A stretch of 35,655 bases of DNA, from positions 1-35,655 of the IMG/VR virus record IMGVR_UViG_3300007735_000666, one strand, 5' to 3'. Position numbers and translations under genes: made by a program. Source of the stretch: a virus. The notes beneath the pieces were generated by a model. That model was not told where the DNA came from. It did not search any database and saw nothing but the letters and a program-made list of their open reading frames with translations. Of this stretch, positions 17,011 through 22,957 are shown piece after piece. How positions within the stretch are numbered: the first letter of the stretch is position 1; each line of letters starts with the position of its first letter.

Positions 17011-17349
17011 ATGAGTGAGGCCCCAGGGCGTTGCCGTTTTTGCGGATGCGAAGATATCCACAGTGACGGATTCCCGGCGATTGATGGCGGGCGGGAAAGG
17101 CGGTTTGAGTGTGGGACACAGTGGCGCGAAGACGGCGAAAGCTGGATCCAGGATCGCGCGTGCAAAGGGCCGGTCGGTGCGTTGTACCGACGGATTGCGG
17201 CCGCACTGCAGGCACTCCGGGAAACGCCGCGATTCCGTCTGGAGCGCGACGAGTACGGCGCGTGGCTCAAGGGCTGCTCTGATGGATCGTGGGTAGACTG
17301 GATCGAGGTGGAAAAGGCGATTGGAATTTTGGAGGGCGGCGAGCAATGA
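17011..17349 (+). CDS. Hypothetical protein with N-terminal zinc-finger-like motif
   Basis: A 112-residue protein with AGGAGGG before its ATG. It starts with CRFCGC and a later Cys near residue 34, so a small zinc site is possible in the first 50 residues. The rest is helical with a WLKGCSDGSWVDWIEVEKA-like ending and has no known motif. It is co-directional with and overlaps the next small Cys-rich gene (ATGA). Function unknown. Confidence 0.65.
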   Translation: MSEAPGRCRFCGCEDIHSDGFPAIDGGRERRFECGTQWREDGESWIQDRACKGPVGALYRRIAAALQALRETPRFRLERDEYGAWLKGCSDGSWVDWIEVEKAIGILEGGEQ

Positions 17350-17528
17350 CAGATCTTAAACCACAGCCCTGCGAGCGATGCAGGGAAAAGCCGATTGTGT
17401 CCTGCGATGAGCGGACCAACAAATGGGATTGCGTGCACTGGTGTTATGATCGACTGTCCGGGGCAGTGAACCACCCGACGAGGGATGCGGCGGTGGAGGC
17501 GTGGAATAGGCTGGCAGAAAAGGGTTGA
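17346..17528 (+). CDS. Lar-like small zinc-ribbon protein
   Basis: A 60-residue protein starting at an ATG that overlaps the previous stop. It has LKPQPCERCREKP, then CVHWC, and ends in AAVEAWNRLAEKG. This is the layout of Lar-type proteins (restriction alleviation) and related phage zinc ribbons, which carry LKPCPFCG, a second Cys pair and AWNRR. The first Cys pair and the AWNR ending are preserved. If functional it might protect phage DNA from host restriction, but many Lar-like proteins are untested, so treat this as family resemblance. Confidence 0.6.
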   Translation: MTDLKPQPCERCREKPIVSCDERTNKWDCVHWCYDRLSGAVNHPTRDAAVEAWNRLAEKG

Positions 17529-17568
17529 CTGTCCCTCAGAATTTTTTTGAAAAAGATTCTAACTACTG

Positions 17569-17596
17569 TTGACACGTTGCGCCGATAGTGTAGACT
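17569..17596 (+). promoter_or_regulatory. Promoter P2 of the shared accessory family
   Basis: TTGACA (17569-17574), a 16-base spacer ending GCCGATAGTG, and TAGACT (17591-17596). An A/T-rich stretch (17540-17563) lies upstream and could act as an UP element. The predicted transcript start is near 17603. Confidence 0.8.
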
Positions 17597-17603
17597 GTGG
17601 TTG

Positions 17604-17643
17604 TCGCGGTGAGGGCCGCGAGGGACGAAACACTAACCGGGAG
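17604..17643 (+). promoter_or_regulatory. 5' leader hairpin and ribosome site, copy 2
   Basis: TCGCGG (17604-17609) pairs with CCGCGA (17616-17621) around the same TGAGGG loop. The following ACGAAACACTAACCGGGAG is shared with copy 1 and places GGGAG seven bases before the ATG at 17651. Confidence 0.75.
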
Positions 17644-17650
17644 GACAGCT

Positions 17651-17854
17651 ATGAAATGGACTCGCACACCCTTGGCAAATCGGTTCCGATACCGATGCGG
17701 TGAATGGAGAATTGACGGCATCCAGAAGCGATTCGGGCGTGAGACGTTTTACGTGGTGTGGCGTGGAGACTTTCGAATTGACACAGTAGACACGCTGGCC
17801 GAAGCGAAGGCCTTGGTGGCACTGGAAATTGAGTGCGAGGTGGTGGCGACATGA
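17651..17854 (+). CDS. Hypothetical protein, first gene of the P2 unit
   Basis: A 67-residue protein (starts MKWTRTPLANRFRYRCG). It has a strand-turn-strand pattern, ETFYVVWRGDFRIDTVDT, and then a helix, LAEAKALVALEIE. The fragment GDFRI also occurs at the end of the protein of the P3 unit, a hint of a shared domain. The start at 17651 is fixed by the conserved GGGAG spacing. I recognise no named family. Confidence 0.7.
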   Translation: MKWTRTPLANRFRYRCGEWRIDGIQKRFGRETFYVVWRGDFRIDTVDTLAEAKALVALEIECEVVAT

Positions 17855-18075
17855 TTACAGCAGTTTTTCGCGTCAAACGAACCGCAAGTGGGCTGACCGT
17901 GCGGGCAGAGTTTACTGGGCACGGACCACGGGGGCGGAAACACGTACAGACGAAGCGTTTCCGCGATGCCTACGGTTGCGCGTCGAGCAAGCTGCAGGAC
18001 TGGATTGACGACTGGAAAAAAAGCTGTGAGGCGGATGGGATACAGACGCAGTACAGCATCGATGTGAGACAATAA
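17851..18075 (+). CDS. Hypothetical small protein, second gene of the P2 unit
   Basis: A 74-residue protein (starts MITAVFRVKRTASG) that overlaps the previous stop (ATGA). It is basic and beta-rich in the first half and helical in the second (SSKLQDWIDDWKKSCEADG). No family recognised. It is the last gene before a strong terminator, so the P2 transcript carries exactly two genes. Confidence 0.65.
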   Translation: MITAVFRVKRTASGLTVRAEFTGHGPRGRKHVQTKRFRDAYGCASSKLQDWIDDWKKSCEADGIQTQYSIDVRQ

Positions 18076-18107
18076 CCTGCGGGTAAGTGCTGGCAGAGTA
18101 AACAAAC

Positions 18108-18146
18108 ACCCGGCAGGCAGTCTGCCGGGTTTCCGATCGGTTTTTT
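18108..18146 (+). terminator. Intrinsic terminator after the P2 unit
   Basis: ACCCGGCAG (18108-18116) pairs with CTGCCGGGT (18122-18130) around GCAGT. It is followed by TTCCGATCGG and TTTTTT (18141-18146). The palindrome CCGATCGG just before the T-run may add a second short stem. Strong rho-independent type. Confidence 0.85.
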
Positions 18147-18160
18147 GAGGGAACAGAGCA

Positions 18161-18481
18161 ATGGAACGTTACGCCGTTTTGAACGTCGGCAGCGGTGAGA
18201 TTCTCAGCCAGTGGCACACAACAGAGGAAGCGGCACACGTAGCCGCAGCAGAGTGCGAGTCACACGAGACACAACCTGACTGCAATGTGGTCCGGTTCTC
18301 AGAGTGGGCGGTTGGGCGGCGGATAGCTGCGTTGCGTAATGAGCGATGGGAAGGGGCCTACCCGCTGGTGACGTTTGGGCCGGATTGGTCTTGGGTGTTC
18401 ACTGGCGAAATTGTGCCAGCCGGTGAGGCTGGATGCACGGTCACAGAGTGTGGCAGGGCAGCATATAAGCGAGGGGGCTGA
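18161..18481 (+). CDS. Hypothetical protein
   Basis: A 106-residue protein (starts MERYAVLNVGSGEIL), with a GAGGGA ribosome site just before it in the tail of the terminator. It has Trp-rich regions (RFSEWAVGRRI and FGPDWSWVFTGE) and several Cys residues but no recognised motif. It starts a dense run of five genes with short gaps or stop/start overlaps that continues to 20014. Confidence 0.65.
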   Translation: MERYAVLNVGSGEILSQWHTTEEAAHVAAAECESHETQPDCNVVRFSEWAVGRRIAALRNERWEGAYPLVTFGPDWSWVFTGEIVPAGEAGCTVTECGRAAYKRGG

Positions 18482-18484
18482 GCA

Positions 18485-18970
18485 ATGACACTTATAACAA
18501 CAGCCGAAGAGCTGGCTGAGGCAATCATCAGCGACCCCGAGCGGGTGGCGGCGTGTTTGGGCAGAATCAACCGATTCGGCGGGCAGGTGCCACACTGCAC
18601 TGTCTTGAGGCACAGCCTGCACGTCTTCGAGCGGATTGACGCGGACGTTGATTCATCAGACGCGGCAAGATTGTGGGCACTGCTGCACGACTGCCACGAG
18701 ATATTGACGGGGGACGTGGTCCGCCCCTACGTCAATGCACGGTTGCGGATGGATCAGTCGGCGATTGATGCGGTGATTGTGCGGCGGTTGCCGTTGCTGG
18801 TTCCGCAGCCTGAGAGCATGAGTTGGGAGTCCGTGGCTGCAGCCGATCGGGCGGTGGGTGAATGGGAGATGCTGGAAATCCGACAGGGCAAGGCCCCCTA
18901 TTTCCTGTATCAGTTTCCGGCGAAGTCGTGGGCGGATTTGGTCCGGGAATTGATCGGGGGTGCAGCGTGA
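18485..18970 (+). CDS. HD-domain phosphohydrolase
   Basis: A 161-residue protein with the HD-superfamily metal-binding pattern: a His in VLRHSLHV (about residue 43), the HD pair in ALLHDCHEILTGDVVRP (His68, Asp69, followed by His71 and Glu72) and a late Asp in AAADRAVGEWE (about residue 121). The HE-x-x-TGD-x-x-P form is typical of the YfbR-like group, which removes phosphate from deoxynucleoside monophosphates, so a role in nucleotide metabolism during infection is plausible. The substrate is inferred from family resemblance only. Confidence 0.85.
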   Translation: MTLITTAEELAEAIISDPERVAACLGRINRFGGQVPHCTVLRHSLHVFERIDADVDSSDAARLWALLHDCHEILTGDVVRPYVNARLRMDQSAIDAVIVRRLPLLVPQPESMSWESVAAADRAVGEWEMLEIRQGKAPYFLYQFPAKSWADLVRELIGGAA

Positions 18971-19554
18971 TTCCACTTGCAATCCGACGGCACAGCCTGC
19001 AGGATCTGACGTTGGGGCAGTCCGTTGTCCTGGCTGTCCCGGCATCCGAGGAACGCCAGATACGGCGGGCGGTCGGGCGGCTGAACGCAGAACGCACGGA
19101 CGGGCTGAGGCTGAAGACACTGAGAACGCCGGACGGGCTGCGGGTGTGGCTGGTGGAGTCGGTCGAGGTTGCCGACTGTCCTGAGTGGCAGACGGGCAAG
19201 TCCCGGCGGTTTCCGGGGCGTGATCCGGTGGCGGTGGGCAAGGCGGTCGTCAAGCTGAACGAATGGGCGCGGGTTATGCGTCGACCGTATCGGTTTCGGG
19301 TGGTGGTTCGGGACGGTGTGCCGATCGTTCTCAAACTGCCGAAGAACAAGACGATCCGCATCAGACGTGAGGCCGAACTGTTGCGGGTTGTGAAAGCCGT
19401 CGAACGTCTCAGGGCGGGTCAGGGTACTGTGGTGCGTGGTGTCGAGCGGTGTGACATTGTGCGGGCAAAGTGGCGGCTGAAGAAACGCGGCATTCGGTTT
19501 GTGGTGCGGTGCATTGGGGAATCAGTGTGGAACGTGGAAAGGGTGACAGAATGA
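18967..19554 (+). CDS. Hypothetical basic protein
   Basis: A 195-residue protein read from a GTG that overlaps the HD-gene stop (GTGA). It is strongly basic, with many Arg and Val residues, and has regular strand-rich segments in the C-terminal half (RFRVVVRDGVPIVLKLPKN and WRLKKRGIRFVVR). A DNA- or RNA-binding role would fit the charge, but I see no known domain. A longer upstream start would run back over the HD gene and is unlikely. Confidence 0.6.
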   Translation: MIPLAIRRHSLQDLTLGQSVVLAVPASEERQIRRAVGRLNAERTDGLRLKTLRTPDGLRVWLVESVEVADCPEWQTGKSRRFPGRDPVAVGKAVVKLNEWARVMRRPYRFRVVVRDGVPIVLKLPKNKTIRIRREAELLRVVKAVERLRAGQGTVVRGVERCDIVRAKWRLKKRGIRFVVRCIGESVWNVERVTE

Positions 19555-19790
19555 GCTGGAAACGTTACCAACTGTGGATGCGGCTGATGTATTACCATCC
19601 CGGCAATCCGGCAGAGACACGCACGCAGGGGCGGGCGAATTTCGCGTGGCGGATCATCGACACGCAGGCGGCGGACTTCCGGGCGCAGCAGTCGCAGGTG
19701 TTGGCGGATGGCTATTTGTTCTACGGTCAATCCGATGACCCGGCAGACGTTGAGAATTTTGCGCTCGAGATGAAGGAGGGGCAGCAGTGA
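19551..19790 (+). CDS. Hypothetical small protein
   Basis: A 79-residue protein starting at an ATG that overlaps the previous stop. It has an aromatic-rich start (MSWKRYQLWMRLMYYHPG), then a helical, Gln-rich middle (FRAQQSQVLADGYLF) and an acidic end. No family recognised. Translational coupling to its neighbours is likely from the four-base overlaps on both sides. Confidence 0.6.
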   Translation: MSWKRYQLWMRLMYYHPGNPAETRTQGRANFAWRIIDTQAADFRAQQSQVLADGYLFYGQSDDPADVENFALEMKEGQQ

Positions 19791-20014
19791 CACCCTATTT
19801 TCAGCAGGACGGCGTCACGCGCGGCGTGTGGCGTGGCAAGCCCTGCGAAGTCGTGGGATTTCAGGACATCACAACCAGCACGGGGGAGCGGAAAGCGTGC
19901 GCAGAAATCAAACTGATCGGCATTCCACTGCATCAGGGGTGGCGGCTGGTCGATGCGGCGGACCTTTGTTCCGAGAAACATCACTTGACACAACGTGTCA
20001 AGCCGATAGACTGA
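19787..20014 (+). CDS. Hypothetical small protein with an embedded promoter
   Basis: A 75-residue protein read from a GTG overlapping the previous stop. It has a compact beta-type pattern (GVWRGKPCEVVGFQDI, then EIKLIGIPLHQGWRLVDAADL). No family recognised. Its last ten codons contain the promoter and inverted repeat described at 19985, so coding and regulatory signals overlap. Confidence 0.6.
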   Translation: MTPYFQQDGVTRGVWRGKPCEVVGFQDITTSTGERKACAEIKLIGIPLHQGWRLVDAADLCSEKHHLTQRVKPID

Positions 20015-20040
20015 ATGGCGGCAGCGTGTGGTGCGTTGCC
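19985..20040 (+). promoter_or_regulatory. Promoter P4 with operator-like palindrome and 5' hairpin
   Basis: TTGACA (19985-19990), a 16-base spacer and TAGACT (20007-20012); P2 has the same -10. The spacer ends in GCCGA. TTGACAC and GTGTCAA form a palindrome around AAC that covers the -35, like an operator. The predicted transcript start is near 20019. GGCAGCG (20020-20026) can pair with CGTTGCC (20034-20040), so this transcript would also begin with a hairpin. The TGAGGG loop is not conserved here. Confidence 0.55.
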
Positions 20041-20065
20041 AAGGGTAGTGACAACGGAGGGATCT

Positions 20066-21364
20066 ATGCGAGCGTATAGCGATACGGTCGACGTGTACGA
20101 CGCGGCGATTGATCGGATTAAATTCATTTTCGACAACTTCCCGCGTATTTATGTGTCGTTCTCGGGTGGCAAAGACAGCGGCGTGATGCTCAATCTGATG
20201 ATTGATTACATGCGAAAGCATGGCATCACACGCAAAATTGGCGTGATGATTCTGGACAATGAAGCCAACTACGAGCATTCATTGACCTTTATGCGAGACG
20301 TGCTCGACGCAAACCTCGATTTGCTCGACGTCTACTGGTGCTGCTTGCCGATTACGCTGCCGTGCACAGTGAGCAGCTACGCAGTAGAGTGGCAGTGCTG
20401 GGGCAATCGCGACAAAGAGCGGTGGATTCGTCCCATGCCGCAGCAGTCGTATGTGGTCAACTTCGAAAACTGTCCGTTTGATTTTTTTCGGGAGGATATG
20501 TCATACGATGAGTTCTGGGATCAGTTCGGCGATTGGTACGCGCAGGGCCAGCGGTGCGCGTGCCTGATTGGTATCCGGACGGTTGAAAGCCTTAATCGGT
20601 TTCGCGCAATCATGAACCGCGAAAAGGTGATGCTGGACGGGCAAATTTGGACAAAGCAGAACACCGATTACGTGTTCAATTGCTATCCAATTTATGACTG
20701 GCGGACAGAAGACATCTGGACGGCAAACGCCAAGTTTGGATGGAAGTACAATTCTTTGTACGACATTTTTTATATGGCTGGTGTGCCAGTGCACAAAATG
20801 CGTGTCGCGTCACCATTCATGAGCGAAAGCAAAAGCAGCTTGGGTCTGTATCGGGTCATTGATGGTCACACGTGGGCACGGCTGTGCGCTCGTGTGCAGG
20901 GAGCCAACTTCATTGCAACGTATGGCAAGCAGTTGGGGTACAGGTCGTTCAAGCTGCCTCCGGGGCACACGTGGAAGTCGTTCACGAAGTTTCTGCTGGA
21001 CACGTTGCCAAAGGAGGTGAGTGAAAATTTTAGGATGCGGTTCCGTCAGTCTCTGCAATACTGGGGAACCGTGGGGCGAGGAGTGCCGGACAACATCATC
21101 GCAGAACTGAAGGAACACGGAATTCCGTTCACAACGAACGGGCTGACGCGGCACGGTGGGCAAACACTCACCCGCGTTGTGATTCGCAAAGTGCCGGATC
21201 ATTTGGATATGTTGAGTTGCAACAACGCGATGGTCACAAGCTGGAAGCGGTTTGCAATCACAATCCTGAAGAATGACCACACCTGCAAATATATGGGGTT
21301 GGCACCGACACGAGAGCAGGCGTTGCGGCAGCGTGAAATCATGGAAAAGTACAAGAATCTTTAA
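20066..21364 (+). CDS. IbrA-like PP-loop / PAPS-reductase-family protein with DUF3440 C-terminus
   Basis: A 432-residue protein with the PP-loop SGGKDSGVML at residues 33-42, which binds ATP and forms an adenylated intermediate in PAPS reductases, DndC and related enzymes. Other IbrA-type features are CACLIGIRTVESLNRF near the middle and CYPIYDWRTEDIW further on. A C-terminal DUF3440-type motif reads SWKRFAITILKNDHTCKYMG. IbrA with IbrB is known from E. coli as an activator of prophage-encoded eib genes. The start at 20066 has GGAGGG upstream; an ATG at 20015 would lie before the predicted transcript start. It heads a cassette whose use of A and T looks higher than in its neighbours. Confidence 0.88.
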   Translation: MRAYSDTVDVYDAAIDRIKFIFDNFPRIYVSFSGGKDSGVMLNLMIDYMRKHGITRKIGVMILDNEANYEHSLTFMRDVLDANLDLLDVYWCCLPITLPCTVSSYAVEWQCWGNRDKERWIRPMPQQSYVVNFENCPFDFFREDMSYDEFWDQFGDWYAQGQRCACLIGIRTVESLNRFRAIMNREKVMLDGQIWTKQNTDYVFNCYPIYDWRTEDIWTANAKFGWKYNSLYDIFYMAGVPVHKMRVASPFMSESKSSLGLYRVIDGHTWARLCARVQGANFIATYGKQLGYRSFKLPPGHTWKSFTKFLLDTLPKEVSENFRMRFRQSLQYWGTVGRGVPDNIIAELKEHGIPFTTNGLTRHGGQTLTRVVIRKVPDHLDMLSCNNAMVTSWKRFAITILKNDHTCKYMGLAPTREQALRQREIMEKYKNL

Positions 21365-21375
21365 GGGGGTGCGAC

Positions 21376-21768
21376 ATGAAGGTTATCAGTCCAAACGACA
21401 TCATCGGAACAGAACGCGAAGTTCATTGCCCGCATGGCGGGTTCGTGAGCCTGCGCTATTTGCTGGCAAAAGACGGGATGGGTTTCAGTCTGCACGAAAC
21501 CCGCATTCCGTGCGGCGACCGGCAACACTGGCACTACAAGCATCATTTTGAGGCGTGCTTCTGCATCGCAGGACGTGGTGTCCTGCGGAATGAAGAGACA
21601 GGCGAAGACTTCGTAATCACGCCGGGCGTGTGCTACGTGCTCGACAATCACGACGATCATTCATTCGTTGCAGAAACGGACGTTGTTTTGATTTCCGTGT
21701 TCAATCCTCCAGTGACGGGCACTGAGGTGCACGGCGCAGATGGCAGTTATGCAAAGGCAGGTGCGTGA
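21376..21768 (+). CDS. Ectoine synthase (EctC)-like cupin
   Basis: A 130-residue protein, the size of EctC, with the family pattern along its full length: GTEREV at 11-16, KDGMGFSLHET at 32-42, HYKHHFEACFCI at 53-64, CYVLDNHDDH at 86-95 and VFNPPVTGTEVH at 108-119. EctC closes the ring of N-gamma-acetyl-diaminobutyrate to make ectoine. By memory of EctC structures, the iron ligands Glu57, Tyr85 and His93 correspond here to Glu59, Tyr87 and His95 with identical spacing. Substrate-contact residues correspond to Arg27, Thr42, Tyr54, His57 and Glu117; one Trp is replaced by Phe23. No EctA or EctB gene is present in the window, so the real substrate may differ. AGGGGG precedes the ATG. Confidence 0.88.
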   Translation: MKVISPNDIIGTEREVHCPHGGFVSLRYLLAKDGMGFSLHETRIPCGDRQHWHYKHHFEACFCIAGRGVLRNEETGEDFVITPGVCYVLDNHDDHSFVAETDVVLISVFNPPVTGTEVHGADGSYAKAGA

Positions 21769-22325
21769 TGAGTGAGTGGAAATCACCAGTATACAATGTG
21801 TTGGCTGTGCACATCGACAAGATTCAGGCCAACACGTACAACCCGAATGCTGTCGCCCCTCCAGAAATGGAGCTGCTTGAAACGTCAATTTGGGAAGACG
21901 GCTACACGCAGCCCGTAGTCACCTACTATGACGCGGCGCAGGACGTGTACATCGTTGTGGACGGGTTCCACCGATATCTCACGCTGAAGCGGTCAAAACG
22001 CATCTACGACCGCGAAAAGGGCATGTTGCCGATCGTCGTGATTGACAAGGAAATGGGCGACCGCATGGCGTCCACAATTCGGCACAATCGTGCACGAGGA
22101 AGCCACAATATCGAATTGATGAGTTCGATTGTGGCTGAACTGGTCGAGATGGGGAAGTCAGATCGGTGGATCTGCAAACACATCGGAATGAGTGCCGACG
22201 AACTGCTGCGACTGAAGCAAATCACTGGCGTGGCTGCGCTGTTCGTGAACCGCGAGTTTTCGAAGTCGTGGGACTACGATGAAACCGCAGGTCGTTTCGA
22301 GGATAGCGACGACGATGAAACGTGA
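21768..22325 (+). CDS. IbrB / ParB-like protein
   Basis: A 185-residue protein with a ParB/sulfiredoxin-type nucleotide-binding domain: NTYNPN near residue 25, VVDGFHRYLTL near 64-74 (the DG-x-HR motif of this superfamily) and IRHNRARGSHNIE near 104-116. A helix-turn-helix segment follows (KSDRWICKHIGMSADELLRLKQI). IbrB is the usual partner of IbrA, and here only the EctC-like gene separates them. The ATG at 21768 overlaps the previous stop (TGATG). The C-terminal tail is acidic. Its biochemical role in phages is not settled; regulation or nucleic-acid modification are both possible. Confidence 0.85.
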   Translation: MSEWKSPVYNVLAVHIDKIQANTYNPNAVAPPEMELLETSIWEDGYTQPVVTYYDAAQDVYIVVDGFHRYLTLKRSKRIYDREKGMLPIVVIDKEMGDRMASTIRHNRARGSHNIELMSSIVAELVEMGKSDRWICKHIGMSADELLRLKQITGVAALFVNREFSKSWDYDETAGRFEDSDDDET

Positions 22326-22740
22326 GTTTCGCGCGTGGACGAAATGGGAATGTTTTCCCGCTGGTTTCTATGCAGCCGCAGGGCCAGCGGGAAAGTCTCA
22401 TGAAGATTGCGAACAGGCGTATGTCAACATACTCGGAAATGCTGACTGGTTTCGCGTGGCTGCGTTTCGAGTGATGAATGAATGGCCTAATTCGTGTGCG
22501 CATTTCTTGACGAACGAACACATCAACCGCGTTGCGTGGCTGGGGCAGGCTGCCGTCTGCATTATGTCAGGCGTTCCAAGTCGTTACAAATACGCATTTT
22601 TGTTGCTGACGCCAGAAAAACAGGAGTCTGCAAATGAGGTGGCGCGGCGAGCAATTTACTGGTGGGAAAACAACAGGCGAGCGGGTGCGTCGTTATTTGG
22701 AGATATGGGAAGCGAGGGACTACAAGACCGGGATTCCTGA
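22315..22740 (+). CDS. Unrecognised protein of the IbrA-EctC-IbrB cassette
   Basis: A 141-residue protein (starts MKREFRAWTKWECFPAG) overlapping the IbrB stop by 11 bases. It is rich in aromatic residues and Cys and looks like a compact helical domain: CEQAYVNILGNADWFRVAAFRVMNEW, cut here only for description, followed by NRVAWLGQAAVCIMSGVPS and a second helix bundle. I do not recognise the family with confidence. The position within the cassette and the coupled start make a joint function with its neighbours likely. Its last 107 bases overlap the next reading frame. Confidence 0.75.
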   Translation: MKREFRAWTKWECFPAGFYAAAGPAGKSHEDCEQAYVNILGNADWFRVAAFRVMNEWPNSCAHFLTNEHINRVAWLGQAAVCIMSGVPSRYKYAFLLLTPEKQESANEVARRAIYWWENNRRAGASLFGDMGSEGLQDRDS

Positions 22741-22948
22741 CGAAGTACCGGCAGAACTAGCGGCGGCAAATTTGGCACCGTCATGGAAATCCATAGCCTG
22801 CGCGATTCTGCGGAATGACGTGCTGCTGTTGAGCCTTGGATTTGCTCCAGTCGTGTCCAAGCATTACGAACAAATCAAACGGCACGAAATTAGCCAGCGG
22901 TGCAATCATCGTTCACCGAACAGACTACGCCAGAAACTCCTATTCTGA
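22634..22948 (+). CDS. Free-standing DUF3440-like domain
   Basis: A 104-residue protein in a different frame from the gene it overlaps by 107 bases. Its centre repeats the C-terminal motif of the IbrA-like protein: here APSWKSIACAILRND then LGFAP, there TSWKRFAITILKND then MGLAP, at the same spacing. Upstream it has GIPDEVPAELAAANL, which precedes this motif in other IbrA proteins as I know them. It is therefore a separately encoded copy of the IbrA C-terminal domain. The first residues (MRWRGEQFTGGKTTGE) may or may not be translated; an internal start is possible. Confidence 0.7.
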   Translation: MRWRGEQFTGGKTTGERVRRYLEIWEARDYKTGIPDEVPAELAAANLAPSWKSIACAILRNDVLLLSLGFAPVVSKHYEQIKRHEISQRCNHRSPNRLRQKLLF

Positions 22949-22957
22949 AAGTACATT

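Noticed and set aside
20015-20066. ATG at 20015 as start of the IbrA-like protein
   Set aside because: It lies before the predicted transcript start of P4 and has no ribosome site, while the ATG at 20066 has GGAGGG upstream.
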